The notes below the pieces were generated by a model, which was not told the DNA's origin, made no database searches, and worked only from the letters and a program-made list of their open reading frames with translations. The translations under genes were made by a program, and so were the position numbers. From positions 186,001 to 250,000 of the forward strand of contig NZ_JACVOU010000002.1 of assembly GCF_018882205.1 (NCBI RefSeq): DNA of 64,000 nt, read 5' to 3'. Each line of letters begins with the position of its first letter. The first letter of the stretch is position 1. Source of the DNA: Polynucleobacter bastaniensis. GTDB lineage: Bacteria > Pseudomonadota > Gammaproteobacteria > Burkholderiales > Burkholderiaceae. Of the stretch, positions 26,962 through 35,848 are shown piece by piece.

Positions 26962-28077
26962 TTAGCCCTTGAAATAATGGTCGTAGGCAATCTTCATATC
27001 CACATTCACCAGCAAATCCCAACGAACCGCCCGTTGAGCAAAGGCTTTTTGTGAATCCAGTACTTTCTTGAACATTGGGAGTTCAGCAGCTTTCTTCGCA
27101 ATAATCTTATCCCAAGCATTCAATTGAGCTACCAAAATAGACTTCGGTGTAGCGTAGAACTTCACTTTGTCTTTAGTTTGTAGTTCAACAAAGTCTTTGG
27201 AGTAGCGATCGATTGCTTTCCAAGACATATCTGCAGAGGCTGCTTGGGTTCCGTACGACAGGATGGCCTGGAGATCTGCAGGTAGGGAGTTGAATTTCTT
27301 CTTATTGAAGATAATTTCAAATTGCTCTGAGCTTTGATGGAAGCTTTGAAGCATGTTGATTTTGGATACGTCAGGGAATCCAAGGAGACGATCAGAGGAA
27401 GCATTATTAAATTCAGCAGCATCTAAAACACCACGGTCCATTGCTGGAATAATTTCTCCACCAGGTAGAGCCTGAACTGATGCGCCCATATCTGTAAAAA
27501 TCTCAATAGAGAGGCCAACGGTACGATATTTCAAGCCCTTTAAGTCATCTGTTTTTGCAATCGGCTTTTTAAACCAACCTAATGGCTGGGTTGGCATTGG
27601 GCCATATGGGAAGGAGACTACGTCGAGTTTGAGGTCGTTGTAGATTTCATTCAAGAGTTGCTGACCACCACCATATTGGTTCCAAGATAGGAGTGTGTTG
27701 GCATCCATACCAAACGCTGGACCTGATCCCCACAGAGCTAATGCTGGACTTTTACCGTACCAGTAAGCCAAAACACCATGGCCACCGTCTAAGGTACCAC
27801 TAGATACAGCGTCTAACATATCAAAAGCTTTAACTACTGAGCCAGCAGGCAACACCTCAATCTTGAGTCGACCACCGGACATCGCATTTACTTTGGTTGC
27901 GTAGTCATTGGCATACTCGTGGAAAATATCTTTGGCTGGCCAAGTGGATTGAAAGCGCAGGTTCACGGTTTGCGCATTTGAAATCATTGGGAAACCCATT
28001 GCAGCTGCACCGGCAGTTCCTACAGCAGCACTCTTAAGAAACTTACGGCGTGGGCTAGTGTTATTAGTTTCTGACAT
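26962..28077 (-). CDS. dctP: TRAP transporter substrate-binding protein DctP
   Basis: The 371-residue protein has a twin-arginine signal (SPRRKFLKSAAVGTAGAAAM) and the DctP fold. Key parts are MLDAVSSGTLDGGHGVLAYW near residues 87-106, PLGWFKKPIAKTDDLKGLKY near 165-184 with the substrate Arg just after, and LPGGEIIPAMDRGVLDAAEF near 200-219. It would bind a carboxylate in the periplasm and deliver it to DctQM. GGAG precedes the ATG by 5 nt. It is the first gene of a leftward dctP-dctQ-dctM unit and is separated from dctQ by a strong terminator. Confidence 0.95.
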   Translation of the reverse strand: MSETNNTSPRRKFLKSAAVGTAGAAAMGFPMISNAQTVNLRFQSTWPAKDIFHEYANDYATKVNAMSGGRLKIEVLPAGSVVKAFDMLDAVSSGTLDGGHGVLAYWYGKSPALALWGSGPAFGMDANTLLSWNQYGGGQQLLNEIYNDLKLDVVSFPYGPMPTQPLGWFKKPIAKTDDLKGLKYRTVGLSIEIFTDMGASVQALPGGEIIPAMDRGVLDAAEFNNASSDRLLGFPDVSKINMLQSFHQSSEQFEIIFNKKKFNSLPADLQAILSYGTQAASADMSWKAIDRYSKDFVELQTKDKVKFYATPKSILVAQLNAWDKIIAKKAAELPMFKKVLDSQKAFAQRAVRWDLLVNVDMKIAYDHYFKG

Positions 28078-28321
28078 CCAAATCTCCTGTGGTCGTTTAT
28101 TATGAAAATACTCCTCAAGTGAATAATACTAAACAAAGTTTCTTAAAATTGGCGCAAGTAAGATTGGGGGTTTCCCCTTAACATTGGTCTAATAAGTTAA
28201 AAATATACAGAAATTAGCAAGTTATTTATGTTGCGTTGCATTAAATTTCATCCCACACCTCAACATTGAGCTGACTAAAAATATTTGGCATTGGGTGAGT
28301 AGCCAGATCAAAAGGATATAA

Positions 28322-29308
28322 ATGAGTAATAAACCAAAGATCTTAGTAAGTAGAGCAATCTTTCCTGATCAACTAGCGGAGCTGGAGAAATCTTTTGAGG
28401 TTCGATCCAATCAGGCTGACCAAGTCTTTACCCCAGCAGAGTTACAAAAAGAGTTGTCAAACGTAGTCGGTGCATTAGTAACCGGTAGCGAGCGAATAGA
28501 TGCAAGTGCTTTGCAAAATGCTAAAGATTTAAAAATAGCAGCGAATATTGCAGTGGGCTATAACAATTTTGATGTCCCTGCGATGAGTGCGGCAGGAGTG
28601 ATGGCTACGAATACTCCAGATGTATTGACGGATACCACCGCTGATTTTGGCTTTGCTTTGTTGATGTCAACCGCAAGGCGTATTTCAGAATCTGAACATT
28701 GGATCAGAAATGGTCAGTGGGATAAATGGTCTATTGTCCATAACCCGCTTGGTATGGATTTGCATCACAGCACCATTGGCATTATTGGCATGGGTCGTAT
28801 TGGTCAAGGCATTGCAAAGCGCGCACTCGGTTTTGGTATGAAAGTGGTTTATCACAACCGTAGCCGTTTACCTGAGGCAAATGAAAAAGCATGTGAAGCG
28901 AGTTATGTCTCCAAAGAAGAGCTGCTTCGAACCGCAGATCACGTTGTACTTGTTCTGCCTTACACGCCTCAAAATCATCACACGATTAGCGCTGCAGAAA
29001 TTGCGCTGATGAAACCCACCGCAACCCTAATTAATATTGCCCGTGGCGGCATTGTGGATGATGCGGCTTTAGCGCAAGCATTGCAAAGTGGCAAGATTTT
29101 TGCAGCGGGCTTAGATGTTTTTGAGGGCGAGCCTCAAGTGCATCCAGAGTTACTCAAGTGCAGCAATATTGTCTTGGCCCCGCACATTGCTAGTGCTACA
29201 GAAAAAACGCGTAGAGCGATGGTAGATCTTGCAGTAGAGAATTTGCGAGCAGCGCTTGATGGGAAAAAACCACCAAGCTTAATTAATACAGAAGTATTTA
29301 AAGCCTAA
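28322..29308 (+). CDS. D-2-hydroxyacid dehydrogenase (glyoxylate/hydroxypyruvate reductase type)
   Basis: The 328-residue enzyme has the NAD(P) motif GIIGMGRIGQGIAKRALGFG near residues 154-173. The catalytic Arg is in NIARGGIVDD (~239), the Glu in FEGEPQVHP (~264) and the His in LAPHIASAT (~285). This is the GhrB/HprA-type branch of the D-isomer 2-hydroxyacid dehydrogenases, which reduces glyoxylate, hydroxypyruvate or 2-ketogluconate. AAAAGGA lies about 6 nt before the ATG. It is divergent from dctP across a 244-bp gap, so the oxidised substrate could relate to the imported acid, as inference only. Confidence 0.9.
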   Translation: MSNKPKILVSRAIFPDQLAELEKSFEVRSNQADQVFTPAELQKELSNVVGALVTGSERIDASALQNAKDLKIAANIAVGYNNFDVPAMSAAGVMATNTPDVLTDTTADFGFALLMSTARRISESEHWIRNGQWDKWSIVHNPLGMDLHHSTIGIIGMGRIGQGIAKRALGFGMKVVYHNRSRLPEANEKACEASYVSKEELLRTADHVVLVLPYTPQNHHTISAAEIALMKPTATLINIARGGIVDDAALAQALQSGKIFAAGLDVFEGEPQVHPELLKCSNIVLAPHIASATEKTRRAMVDLAVENLRAALDGKKPPSLINTEVFKA

Positions 29309-29317
29309 CTTAAAAAA

Positions 29318-29611
29318 CTAATCTGCTTCTATTTCTTCTGGGAGCTCGCGAAGAGCAAGTTCAATTCCACCAAATTTACCTGCTACCCAGTTGTAGACCT
29401 TGCAAGCAATCCATAGCAAAGCAAAACCAAGTAGAGCATTCAGAATCAATGCAGAGAGAACGGTAAATCCAGGAATAGCGCCGTCACGAATAAAGGCTAC
29501 AAACAAGGCTAACAACACAATCGGTACAGAGAAACAGAGATAAACCAAAACCAGAGTTTTGGCGGTATGCATTGGATCTACGTAGACAATTTCTTTTTTG
29601 GTGAGTTTCAT
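29318..29611 (-). CDS. Small two-helix membrane protein of unknown function
   Basis: From ATG 29611 (MKLTKKEIVYVDP) the product has 97 residues; an in-frame TTG at 29620 is less likely. Two hydrophobic stretches lie at about residues 15-38 and 46-70. They are followed by YNWVAGKFGGIELALRELPEE, and the 'YN..A..GGIE' ending is shared by small proteobacterial membrane proteins of unknown function. It sits 12 bp after the moeA stop in the same direction, so it may be co-transcribed with the Mo-cofactor genes. It converges with the hydroxyacid dehydrogenase gene. Confidence 0.75.
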   Translation of the reverse strand: MKLTKKEIVYVDPMHTAKTLVLVYLCFSVPIVLLALFVAFIRDGAIPGFTVLSALILNALLGFALLWIACKVYNWVAGKFGGIELALRELPEEIEAD

Positions 29612-29622
29612 GAGGTGCAATC

Positions 29623-30945
29623 TTAAAGCAGTCCGTCGAAAAGCGCCACATCTACCCAGTCACCGGCCGCCACATTTCCTTGGTCGTGAGCTAGGATGAC
29701 AAAGCAATTTGCCTCACTCATTGATCGTAAAATTCCAGCACCTTGGCTACCGGTCAGCTTGACTGTAGGCTTCCCATCGGGACCACGCCCCATAACGGCA
29801 CGCTGAAATTCTGTCCGACCCGGTTTTTTCCGAATCGGTGCCTCGGCAATTGCTTGGGTCATTAGCTGCTCAGTTTGGCTTGCGCCGTTGAGTTGCAATA
29901 AAGCCGAGCGAACAAATTGGTAGAAGGTCACCATGACTGCGACGGGATTGCCAGGCAGGCCAAAGAAGAGGGTTTTTCGGCTAGAGCCATTAACGGGCTT
30001 GAGAATTCCAAAAGCCATAGGGCGACCTGGGCGCATGGCGATTTTCCAAAAGCCCACATCACCCAGTTCTTGCATGATTTGCTTGGTAAAGTCTGCCTCA
30101 CCAACAGAGACCCCACCAGAAGAGATCAGAACATCTGCTTTAGAGGCGGCCTCTATAAAGGCGGCTTTGAGTGAGGCAGGATCATCGCGCACAATACCGC
30201 AGTCAAAAATTTCTAGATTGAGTCGGTTTAGAAGTCCAGTCAGGCTATAGCGATTACTGTCATAAATACTGCCCGTATCTAAAGCTTGCCCTAGAGGACG
30301 TAATTCATCTCCAGAGGAAAGAATGGCCACCTTGAGTTTGCGATGTACTTTGAGGCTGGCGATTCCCAGGGACGCAGCAAGGCCAAGGTCGGACGGTCGC
30401 AATAAGCGACCAGCAGCAATAGCGGCTTTACCGCTTTGCAAATCTTCGCCACGCAAGCGGCGGTTCTCTCCACGCTTCACTTGATTTTGTTTAAAACCTA
30501 CAGTTGACTCACTTACGGATTTGGTAAATTCTTGAGGAATGACGGTATCGCAGCCCTTGGGCATGACGGCACCCGTCATGATCTTGAGGCATTCGCCTGC
30601 GCCAACAGTAGCTTCATAAGGTTTACCAGCATAGGCTGTGCCAACGATCTTCAAGGTGGCTATCGTCTCCTTATTTCCCAGGCAATCCCCATTAAATGCA
30701 AATCCATCCATGGCAGAGTTATCGGCAGCAGGGACATCTATCGGAGAAAGCAAGTCTTCCGCCAAAATGCGATTAATCGCTTGATCCAAAGTGACTAACT
30801 CAATATCACTCGCATTATTGAGCTTGCGAGACTCCAAAAGTAATTCATTAACTAGGCCTGAGATAGCCTTACGTGCTTCATCCACATGGAGTGAGGCAGT
30901 CAAGAGAATGGGGCTGTTTGGAGAGTGCTTGATTGAATCGGTCAT
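29623..30945 (-). CDS. moeA: Molybdopterin molybdenumtransferase MoeA
   Basis: The 440-residue protein has the MoeA signatures PAADNSAMDGFAFN near residues 74-87, IMTGAVMPKGCDTVIPQE near 126-143, SSGDELRPLG near 215, SSGGVSVGEADFTK near 272 and FFGLPGNPVAVMVTFYQFVR near 327-346. MoeA ligates molybdate to MPT-AMP, the MogA product. The start overlaps the mobA stop by 4 nt. It belongs to a leftward moaA-mobA-moeA operon with overlaps at both joints. Confidence 0.96.
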   Translation of the reverse strand: MTDSIKHSPNSPILLTASLHVDEARKAISGLVNELLLESRKLNNASDIELVTLDQAINRILAEDLLSPIDVPAADNSAMDGFAFNGDCLGNKETIATLKIVGTAYAGKPYEATVGAGECLKIMTGAVMPKGCDTVIPQEFTKSVSESTVGFKQNQVKRGENRRLRGEDLQSGKAAIAAGRLLRPSDLGLAASLGIASLKVHRKLKVAILSSGDELRPLGQALDTGSIYDSNRYSLTGLLNRLNLEIFDCGIVRDDPASLKAAFIEAASKADVLISSGGVSVGEADFTKQIMQELGDVGFWKIAMRPGRPMAFGILKPVNGSSRKTLFFGLPGNPVAVMVTFYQFVRSALLQLNGASQTEQLMTQAIAEAPIRKKPGRTEFQRAVMGRGPDGKPTVKLTGSQGAGILRSMSEANCFVILAHDQGNVAAGDWVDVALFDGLL

Positions 30946-31547
30946 GACGATACTTTTTCTAAGGCAGCTAGTTCTTCTGGTGTGTTGACGTTAGCAAATG
31001 CTTGAGCATTTTCAAATACGACAGTAGCAGAGCGTAATTCTTTAAACCAGCGGTCAATCTTTAAATCTCCTTTACTTAAAAAGGCGTTTAAAGAATCTTG
31101 CAAATCACTTTTCATTAAGCAGAAAACCGGTTGGGACCAAGTCTTGCCGTCATCCTCTTTTGAGGAAGCAAAGACAAGCTCTAAATCATCATCTTCCAGT
31201 TGGTGTGCCATCTTTTCGGCAAGATCGGTTGGCAACAAAGGGGAGTCACAAGGCGATGTCAGCAAGTAGGGCGTTTTGCAATGTTTCAGTCCAACCGAGA
31301 AGCCAGCTAGTGGGCCAGAAAAATCCGGAGTTTCATCCATGAGCACGGGATAGCCATAGTGTGAATACTTCGTAATACTGCGGTTGGCATTAATCAGAAT
31401 AGTGCTGACTTGAGGTTTGAGTCGGCTGATGGCCGATTCAATGAGAGGCTTGCCATGAAAGGGAATTAAGCCCTTATCAATACCACCCATTCTTTGGGCG
31501 CGGCCCCCTGCCAAAATGAGCCCCGTAATGTGTTCTGAGCTAATCAT
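30942..31547 (-). CDS. mobA: Molybdenum cofactor guanylyltransferase MobA
   Basis: The 201-residue product begins with the nucleotidyltransferase motif ITGLILAGGRAQRMGGIDKG (~residues 7-26). The SGPLAGFSVGLKH segment is near 77 and SPCDSPLLPTDLAE near 98-111. It attaches GMP to Mo-MPT, giving the MGD cofactor used by DMSO-reductase-family enzymes such as formate dehydrogenase or nitrate reductase. It overlaps moaA by 1 nt (TAATG) and moeA by 4 nt. Confidence 0.95.
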   Translation of the reverse strand: MISSEHITGLILAGGRAQRMGGIDKGLIPFHGKPLIESAISRLKPQVSTILINANRSITKYSHYGYPVLMDETPDFSGPLAGFSVGLKHCKTPYLLTSPCDSPLLPTDLAEKMAHQLEDDDLELVFASSKEDDGKTWSQPVFCLMKSDLQDSLNAFLSKGDLKIDRWFKELRSATVVFENAQAFANVNTPEELAALEKVSS

Positions 31548-32659
31548 TAGCCGCCGATGTAAGACATCTCTACTTTGCGAGTGGAATTTGATCCAACGGT
31601 GTTGGATCCCCGAATTTCTGAGTAGTGGTCATTTCGTCCAGACCATGTTGACATGATGGCGTTGGCAATTTCTAGATCACTTCTACCGGAACGCAATAGC
31701 GTTTTGAAATCAAAACCTTCGTTTGCAAATAGGCAAAGATAGAGCTGACCATCTGTAGAGATACGAGCGCGCGTGCACTCGTGACAAAAAGTTTGTGTGA
31801 CGCTAGATATAAAGCCAATTTCACCAGAGCCATCAAGATAGCGCCAGCGCTGGGCTACTTCACCATGGTAGTTGGCTTCAATAGGCTCTATCGGAAAGAC
31901 AGCATGAATACGATTAGCAACTTCTTGTGAGGGGAGTACTTGAGACATATCCCAGCCATTAGAGCTACCCACATCCATAAATTCAATAAAGCGCAGTGTC
32001 ACGCCGCTGCCTTTAAAGTGCTTAGCCATGTTAATAATTTCTTGGTCATTTGTACCTTTCTTGACCACCATGTTGACTTTGAGATTGGTGAAGCCCGCCT
32101 CTTGAGCTGCAGTAATTCCATCAAGTACATCTGTAACTGGAAAGTCGACATCATTCATTTTCTTGAAGATGTCATTATTCAGGCCATCAAGGCTAATGGT
32201 GAGGCGATGCAAGCCTGCCGCTTTTAATGCAGCTGCCTTCTTGCGCAAAATACTGCCATTCGTAGTTAAAGTAAGATCAAGTGGCTGATCTGCCGTGGTG
32301 CGAATCTTCGCTAGCATCTCAATCAACACTTCGAGATTTTTGCGCAGCAAAGGCTCGCCACCTGTGAGACGAATTTTTTCTACACCCAGTGAAGCAAAGA
32401 TAGTCGTTAAACGGGTGATCTCTTCAAAGCTGAGTAATTCATCATGGGAGAGATAGGGATAATCTTTATCAAAGATTTCCTTAGGCATGCAATAGGTGCA
32501 GCGGAAATTACAGCGATCAGTGACGGAGATGCGTAAATCTCTTAGCGGGCGTCCGCGGGTATCTTTGGTTGAGGCATTAGCAGCCAAAAGCTGTCCTGGT
32601 ATGGACGGCGTCAGACCTTTACCTTCATCTAAACGTATAGGGATTACTTTTTCAACCAT
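31547..32659 (-). CDS. moaA: GTP 3',8-cyclase MoaA (radical SAM)
   Basis: The 370-residue protein has the radical-SAM cluster motif CNFRCTYCM near residues 51-59. [13 protein letters not shown] is near 95-107, LTISLDGLN near 153, and the second cluster Cys set is in [21 protein letters not shown] near 288-308. The last residues YIGG form the conserved Gly-Gly tail. MoaA rearranges GTP in the first step of molybdopterin synthesis. moaC, moaD and moaE are not in the window. Confidence 0.96.
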   Translation of the reverse strand: MVEKVIPIRLDEGKGLTPSIPGQLLAANASTKDTRGRPLRDLRISVTDRCNFRCTYCMPKEIFDKDYPYLSHDELLSFEEITRLTTIFASLGVEKIRLTGGEPLLRKNLEVLIEMLAKIRTTADQPLDLTLTTNGSILRKKAAALKAAGLHRLTISLDGLNNDIFKKMNDVDFPVTDVLDGITAAQEAGFTNLKVNMVVKKGTNDQEIINMAKHFKGSGVTLRFIEFMDVGSSNGWDMSQVLPSQEVANRIHAVFPIEPIEANYHGEVAQRWRYLDGSGEIGFISSVTQTFCHECTRARISTDGQLYLCLFANEGFDFKTLLRSGRSDLEIANAIMSTWSGRNDHYSEIRGSNTVGSNSTRKVEMSYIGG

Positions 32660-32741
32660 GTCTAATTATGGCCGTGAAACCGTGTTTCTGCCAAACTGCC
32701 AAATATCCTTGTGGGATAAATAGCAGTCTGGAGAAATTAGA

Positions 32742-35393
32742 TTAAACAGTTTTTTCTTGGCCGCCAGTTTCAACTAAAACCATCGGACCATTTTGCAAAC
32801 TAACAGTTGCCTTAGGAGTTCTGCCGATTGGCAAAATTTCTGGCTCTGCTTGAATTTGCGACTGCGCTTCTTGATGCTTGCTAGAATCCGTTGATACCCA
32901 GACCATGCCAGCAGACTGAACTACGCTATGTAATGGAGTCTCCTCGAGTGCCTGGAAGGCAACCTTGGGCAGCTCAGGCATCGGTTTAGCGATCACTTCA
33001 ATTGCTGGAGCTGATGCAGCTACTGGAGTAGATGCTGGAGCAGCGTTCTCCGTGCGATTGCTTTGACGCGGTGCACGTTGCTCTCTTGGTTCTCTAGGCG
33101 CACGTGGTGCACGCTCTTTCACTTCGTTAGAGGCTATAGGCGCAGTTATGTGTCCAAAGCTTTGGGCAAGGTTCTGAATCGGCATTGAAGCAGATGCTCC
33201 GGCCACTCCTACTGGAGGACCTGAAAATGAAGTCGCTACCGCAACAACAGAAGCAATTGCTGCATCACCAGTAGATTCAGTGCGCTCGCCACGTTGACCA
33301 CGACCACGACCACGACGGTTACGACCACGACCACGACGCTCTTCGCCATCTGCGCTAGGAGTTGCATCAGTCCCAGGAGTAGCTTCAGTAGCTGGAGTTA
33401 CCGTAGCTTGATTTTCTGGCTTCGGATTTTGATTATTCTGGTTGCGATTGCCGTTATTCCCGTTGCGGTTGCGACTGTCTTGGCGGCCCCGACCTGAACC
33501 CGCTTCGCGTGGAGCATTTGCACCTTCAGTGCTTGCTGCACCTTCAGCTGGACGTTCAGCACGATCGTTACGCTCACCACGACGACCACGATTGCGATTG
33601 CGATCGCCATTACGGTTGTTTGGATTGCGACCACGTTGTGCGCTAGGAGCAGGCTCTGATTCTGGTTTAGGCGCTGATGAGAATAGACCTTTAATGAATC
33701 CGAAGAATCCGCCAGTGCTAGCAGTTTCTGCAGCTGCCTTTTCAGTACGTGTAGGGCGTGGCTGACTTACTGGCGCTGGTGCATTTGGCGTAATACCTTT
33801 GACAGCAGCTTCAGGGCGAACTTTAACGTCTGCATCTTTACGACTTACAGCAGTATCCGTTTCGAGTTCACGCGCAGCTTCTTCAGCCATCACGTAACTA
33901 GCCTTTTGATCATCAAGACGTGGATCATCATGACGTAAACGCTCAAGCTTGTAATGCGGTGTTTCTAAATGCTTATTCGGAACCATCAAGACATTCACTT
34001 TGAAGCGTGACTCGATCTTGATTACTTCGGCACGTTTCTCATTAAGTAAGAATGCAGCCACTTCGACTGGAACTTGCGTATGAATAGCGGCAGTGTTTTC
34101 TTTCATTGCCTCTTCTTGGATGATGCGCAAGACTTGCAATGCAGAAGATTCAGTATCGCGAATATGACCAGTGCCATTACAACGTGGGCAGGTGACGTGA
34201 CTACCTTCAGAGAGCGCAGGACGTAAACGCTGACGGGACATTTCCATCAAACCAAATTTGGAGATCTTGCCCATCTGAACACGGGCACGGTCATGACGCA
34301 AAGCATCGCGAAGGCGATTCTCAACATCTTTCTGTGCCTTACTTGATTCCATATCAATGAAGTCAATTACGATCAAACCGCCCAAGTCACGTAAACGTGC
34401 TTGACGGGCGATTTCATCGGCAGCTTCTAAGTTGGTGCGAGTAGCAGTCTCTTCAATATCGGAGCCACGGGTTGCACGTGCAGAGTTGACGTCTACTGAA
34501 ACCAAGGCTTCTGTATGGTCAATCACAATTGCGCCGCCTGAAGGCAATGGCACGGTACGTGAGTATGCAGTTTCAATCTGATGTTCAATTTGGAAGCGGG
34601 AGAACAATGGAACATCGTCCTGGTAACGCTTCACTCTTGGCAGGTTATCTGGCATTACTACTGACATAAATGCCGCAGCTTGTTCGTAGATGTCATCGGT
34701 ATCAATGAGGATCTCACCAATATCCGGCTGGAAGTAATCACGAATCGCACGAATCACTAAGCTTGATTCGAGGTAAATTAATAGTGGTGCTGAATTGCCT
34801 TTAGCGGCTTCATCAATTGCTGTCCACAACTGCATAAGATAACTTAAATCCCATTGCAATTCAGTAGCATCGCGGCCAATACCTGCGGTACGAGCAATGA
34901 TGCTCATGCCATCCGGTACTTCTAATTGAGACATCGCTTCACGGAGTTCTTGACGGTCTTCGCCTTCAATACGACGAGAAACGCCGCCTCCACGTGGGTT
35001 GTTTGGCATTAATACTAAATAGCGACCTGCTAAGGAGACGAAAGACGTAAGAGCAGCGCCTTTTTGGCCGCGCTCTTCTTTTTCTACCTGAACAATAATT
35101 TCTTGGCCTTCACGTAAGGCATCTTTAATAGAGGCATTACGGACATCGACACCCTCTTTAAAGTAGGTACGCGCAACTTCTTTAAATGGCAGGAAGCCAT
35201 GGCGTTCTTCGCCGTAATTTACAAAGCAAGCTTCGAGTGAAGGCTCAATGCGAGTAATAACACCTTTGTAAATATTGCCTTTGCGTTGTTCACGACCGGC
35301 AGCTTCGATATCGATATCGATCAGTTTTTGACCATCGACGATGGCAACTCGCAACTCTTCTTGTTGAGTTGCATTAAATAACATGCGTTTCAT
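32742..35393 (-). CDS. rne: Ribonuclease E (Rne/Rng family) with Arg/Asn-rich C-terminal scaffold
   Basis: The 883-residue protein has a full catalytic half: S1 domain near residues 36-120, metal-binding D301 in VDVNSARATRG and D344 in VIDFIDM, and the Zn-link C402/C405 in CPRCNGTGH. These match E. coli D303, D346, C404 and C407. From about residue 510 the sequence is low complexity. It includes an Arg/Asn/Gly-rich block (~590-740, many RGRR, NRNG and RGRG units) likely to bind RNA, then Ala/Pro-rich stretches. This part would scaffold the degradosome and is shorter than in E. coli. The mRNA has a long structured leader. Confidence 0.96.
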   Translation of the reverse strand: MKRMLFNATQQEELRVAIVDGQKLIDIDIEAAGREQRKGNIYKGVITRIEPSLEACFVNYGEERHGFLPFKEVARTYFKEGVDVRNASIKDALREGQEIIVQVEKEERGQKGAALTSFVSLAGRYLVLMPNNPRGGGVSRRIEGEDRQELREAMSQLEVPDGMSIIARTAGIGRDATELQWDLSYLMQLWTAIDEAAKGNSAPLLIYLESSLVIRAIRDYFQPDIGEILIDTDDIYEQAAAFMSVVMPDNLPRVKRYQDDVPLFSRFQIEHQIETAYSRTVPLPSGGAIVIDHTEALVSVDVNSARATRGSDIEETATRTNLEAADEIARQARLRDLGGLIVIDFIDMESSKAQKDVENRLRDALRHDRARVQMGKISKFGLMEMSRQRLRPALSEGSHVTCPRCNGTGHIRDTESSALQVLRIIQEEAMKENTAAIHTQVPVEVAAFLLNEKRAEVIKIESRFKVNVLMVPNKHLETPHYKLERLRHDDPRLDDQKASYVMAEEAARELETDTAVSRKDADVKVRPEAAVKGITPNAPAPVSQPRPTRTEKAAAETASTGGFFGFIKGLFSSAPKPESEPAPSAQRGRNPNNRNGDRNRNRGRRGERNDRAERPAEGAASTEGANAPREAGSGRGRQDSRNRNGNNGNRNQNNQNPKPENQATVTPATEATPGTDATPSADGEERRGRGRNRRGRGRGQRGERTESTGDAAIASVVAVATSFSGPPVGVAGASASMPIQNLAQSFGHITAPIASNEVKERAPRAPREPREQRAPRQSNRTENAAPASTPVAASAPAIEVIAKPMPELPKVAFQALEETPLHSVVQSAGMVWVSTDSSKHQEAQSQIQAEPEILPIGRTPKATVSLQNGPMVLVETGGQEKTV

Positions 35394-35772
35394 AACACTC
35401 TCCTATTGGGAGTGTGTCGTTGCGCGCTGCGTTAGGGACAAGTTAGATACCGCTTGGGGCATAGCCCATTGGCGGCTTTGGAGTGTGGATCAAGCTAATC
35501 CAGGCTTCTTTTGCCTGGTACACCATGTTCAATTAAACCGGTGCCACACTTGACGATCGCCGCAGAGACCTCCTTTAGGTCATCAATGCAGGCGCGCGCC
35601 TGAAAACTGTCTTCTAATCGCGGGTCGCGGCATACGGCACACCAACCCTGCGCCTCATTACAACGGGGGAGGGGCAACCCCGGGAGTCTATTAAGGGCGA
35701 CTCCAAGCTCCACGATCCAAACCTGAATCAGGTTTGTCTCGGGCCAATAAATTGGCTAGAGCGTTGATTATA
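35394..35772 (-). promoter_or_regulatory. Structured 5' leader and promoter of rne (gene-free stretch 35394-35848)
   Basis: No protein gene is convincing in this 455-bp gap. On the minus strand a perfect TATAAT lies at 35772-35767; the -35 is unclear (TTGTCC only 14 bp upstream). The predicted leader of about 365 nt has several hairpins: AAACCTG/CAGGTTT at 35729-35745, a G-C stem near 35665-35682, the palindrome CAGGCGCGCGCCTG at 35589-35602, CCAGGC/GCCTGG at 35500-35518, and one over the ribosome site (listed separately). Long folded rne leaders that RNase E itself cleaves are known in enterobacteria; the same logic is inferred here. A rluC promoter may also lie in this gap, but I could not place it. 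Confidence 0.6.
35395..35415 (-). promoter_or_regulatory. Hairpin covering the rne Shine-Dalgarno
   Basis: In the rne mRNA, ACACUC pairs with GAGUGU and CC with GG around an AAUA loop and one bulged A. The AGGAGAG ribosome site forms the 3' arm of this stem, 2 nt before the AUG. Folding would block initiation. Confidence 0.65.
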
Positions 35773-35848
35773 CGGCACAAGTTGAAGGACAATGGGGTAT
35801 TGTTAAGTCCCTTGTCGACCCCCGTCGGGGTGGCAAGAGAGATAAATC

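Noticed and set aside
28078..28321. Regulatory element between dctP and the hydroxyacid dehydrogenase gene
   Set aside because: I looked for inverted repeats or a clear promoter and saw only AT-rich sequence without a convincing motif.
33294..33497. Thr-rich frame opposite rne
   Set aside because: It is a shadow of the Arg/Asn/Gly repeat codons on the other strand, not a gene.
33240..33620. CRISPR-like short repeats
   Set aside because: The repeats are imperfect, in frame and coding (RNase E tail); there are no spacers.
35495..35713. 72-codon frame in the rne leader (minus strand, GTG start)
   Set aside because: No ribosome site, Cys/Pro-rich random-like product, and the region is full of inverted repeats, so it fits leader RNA better.
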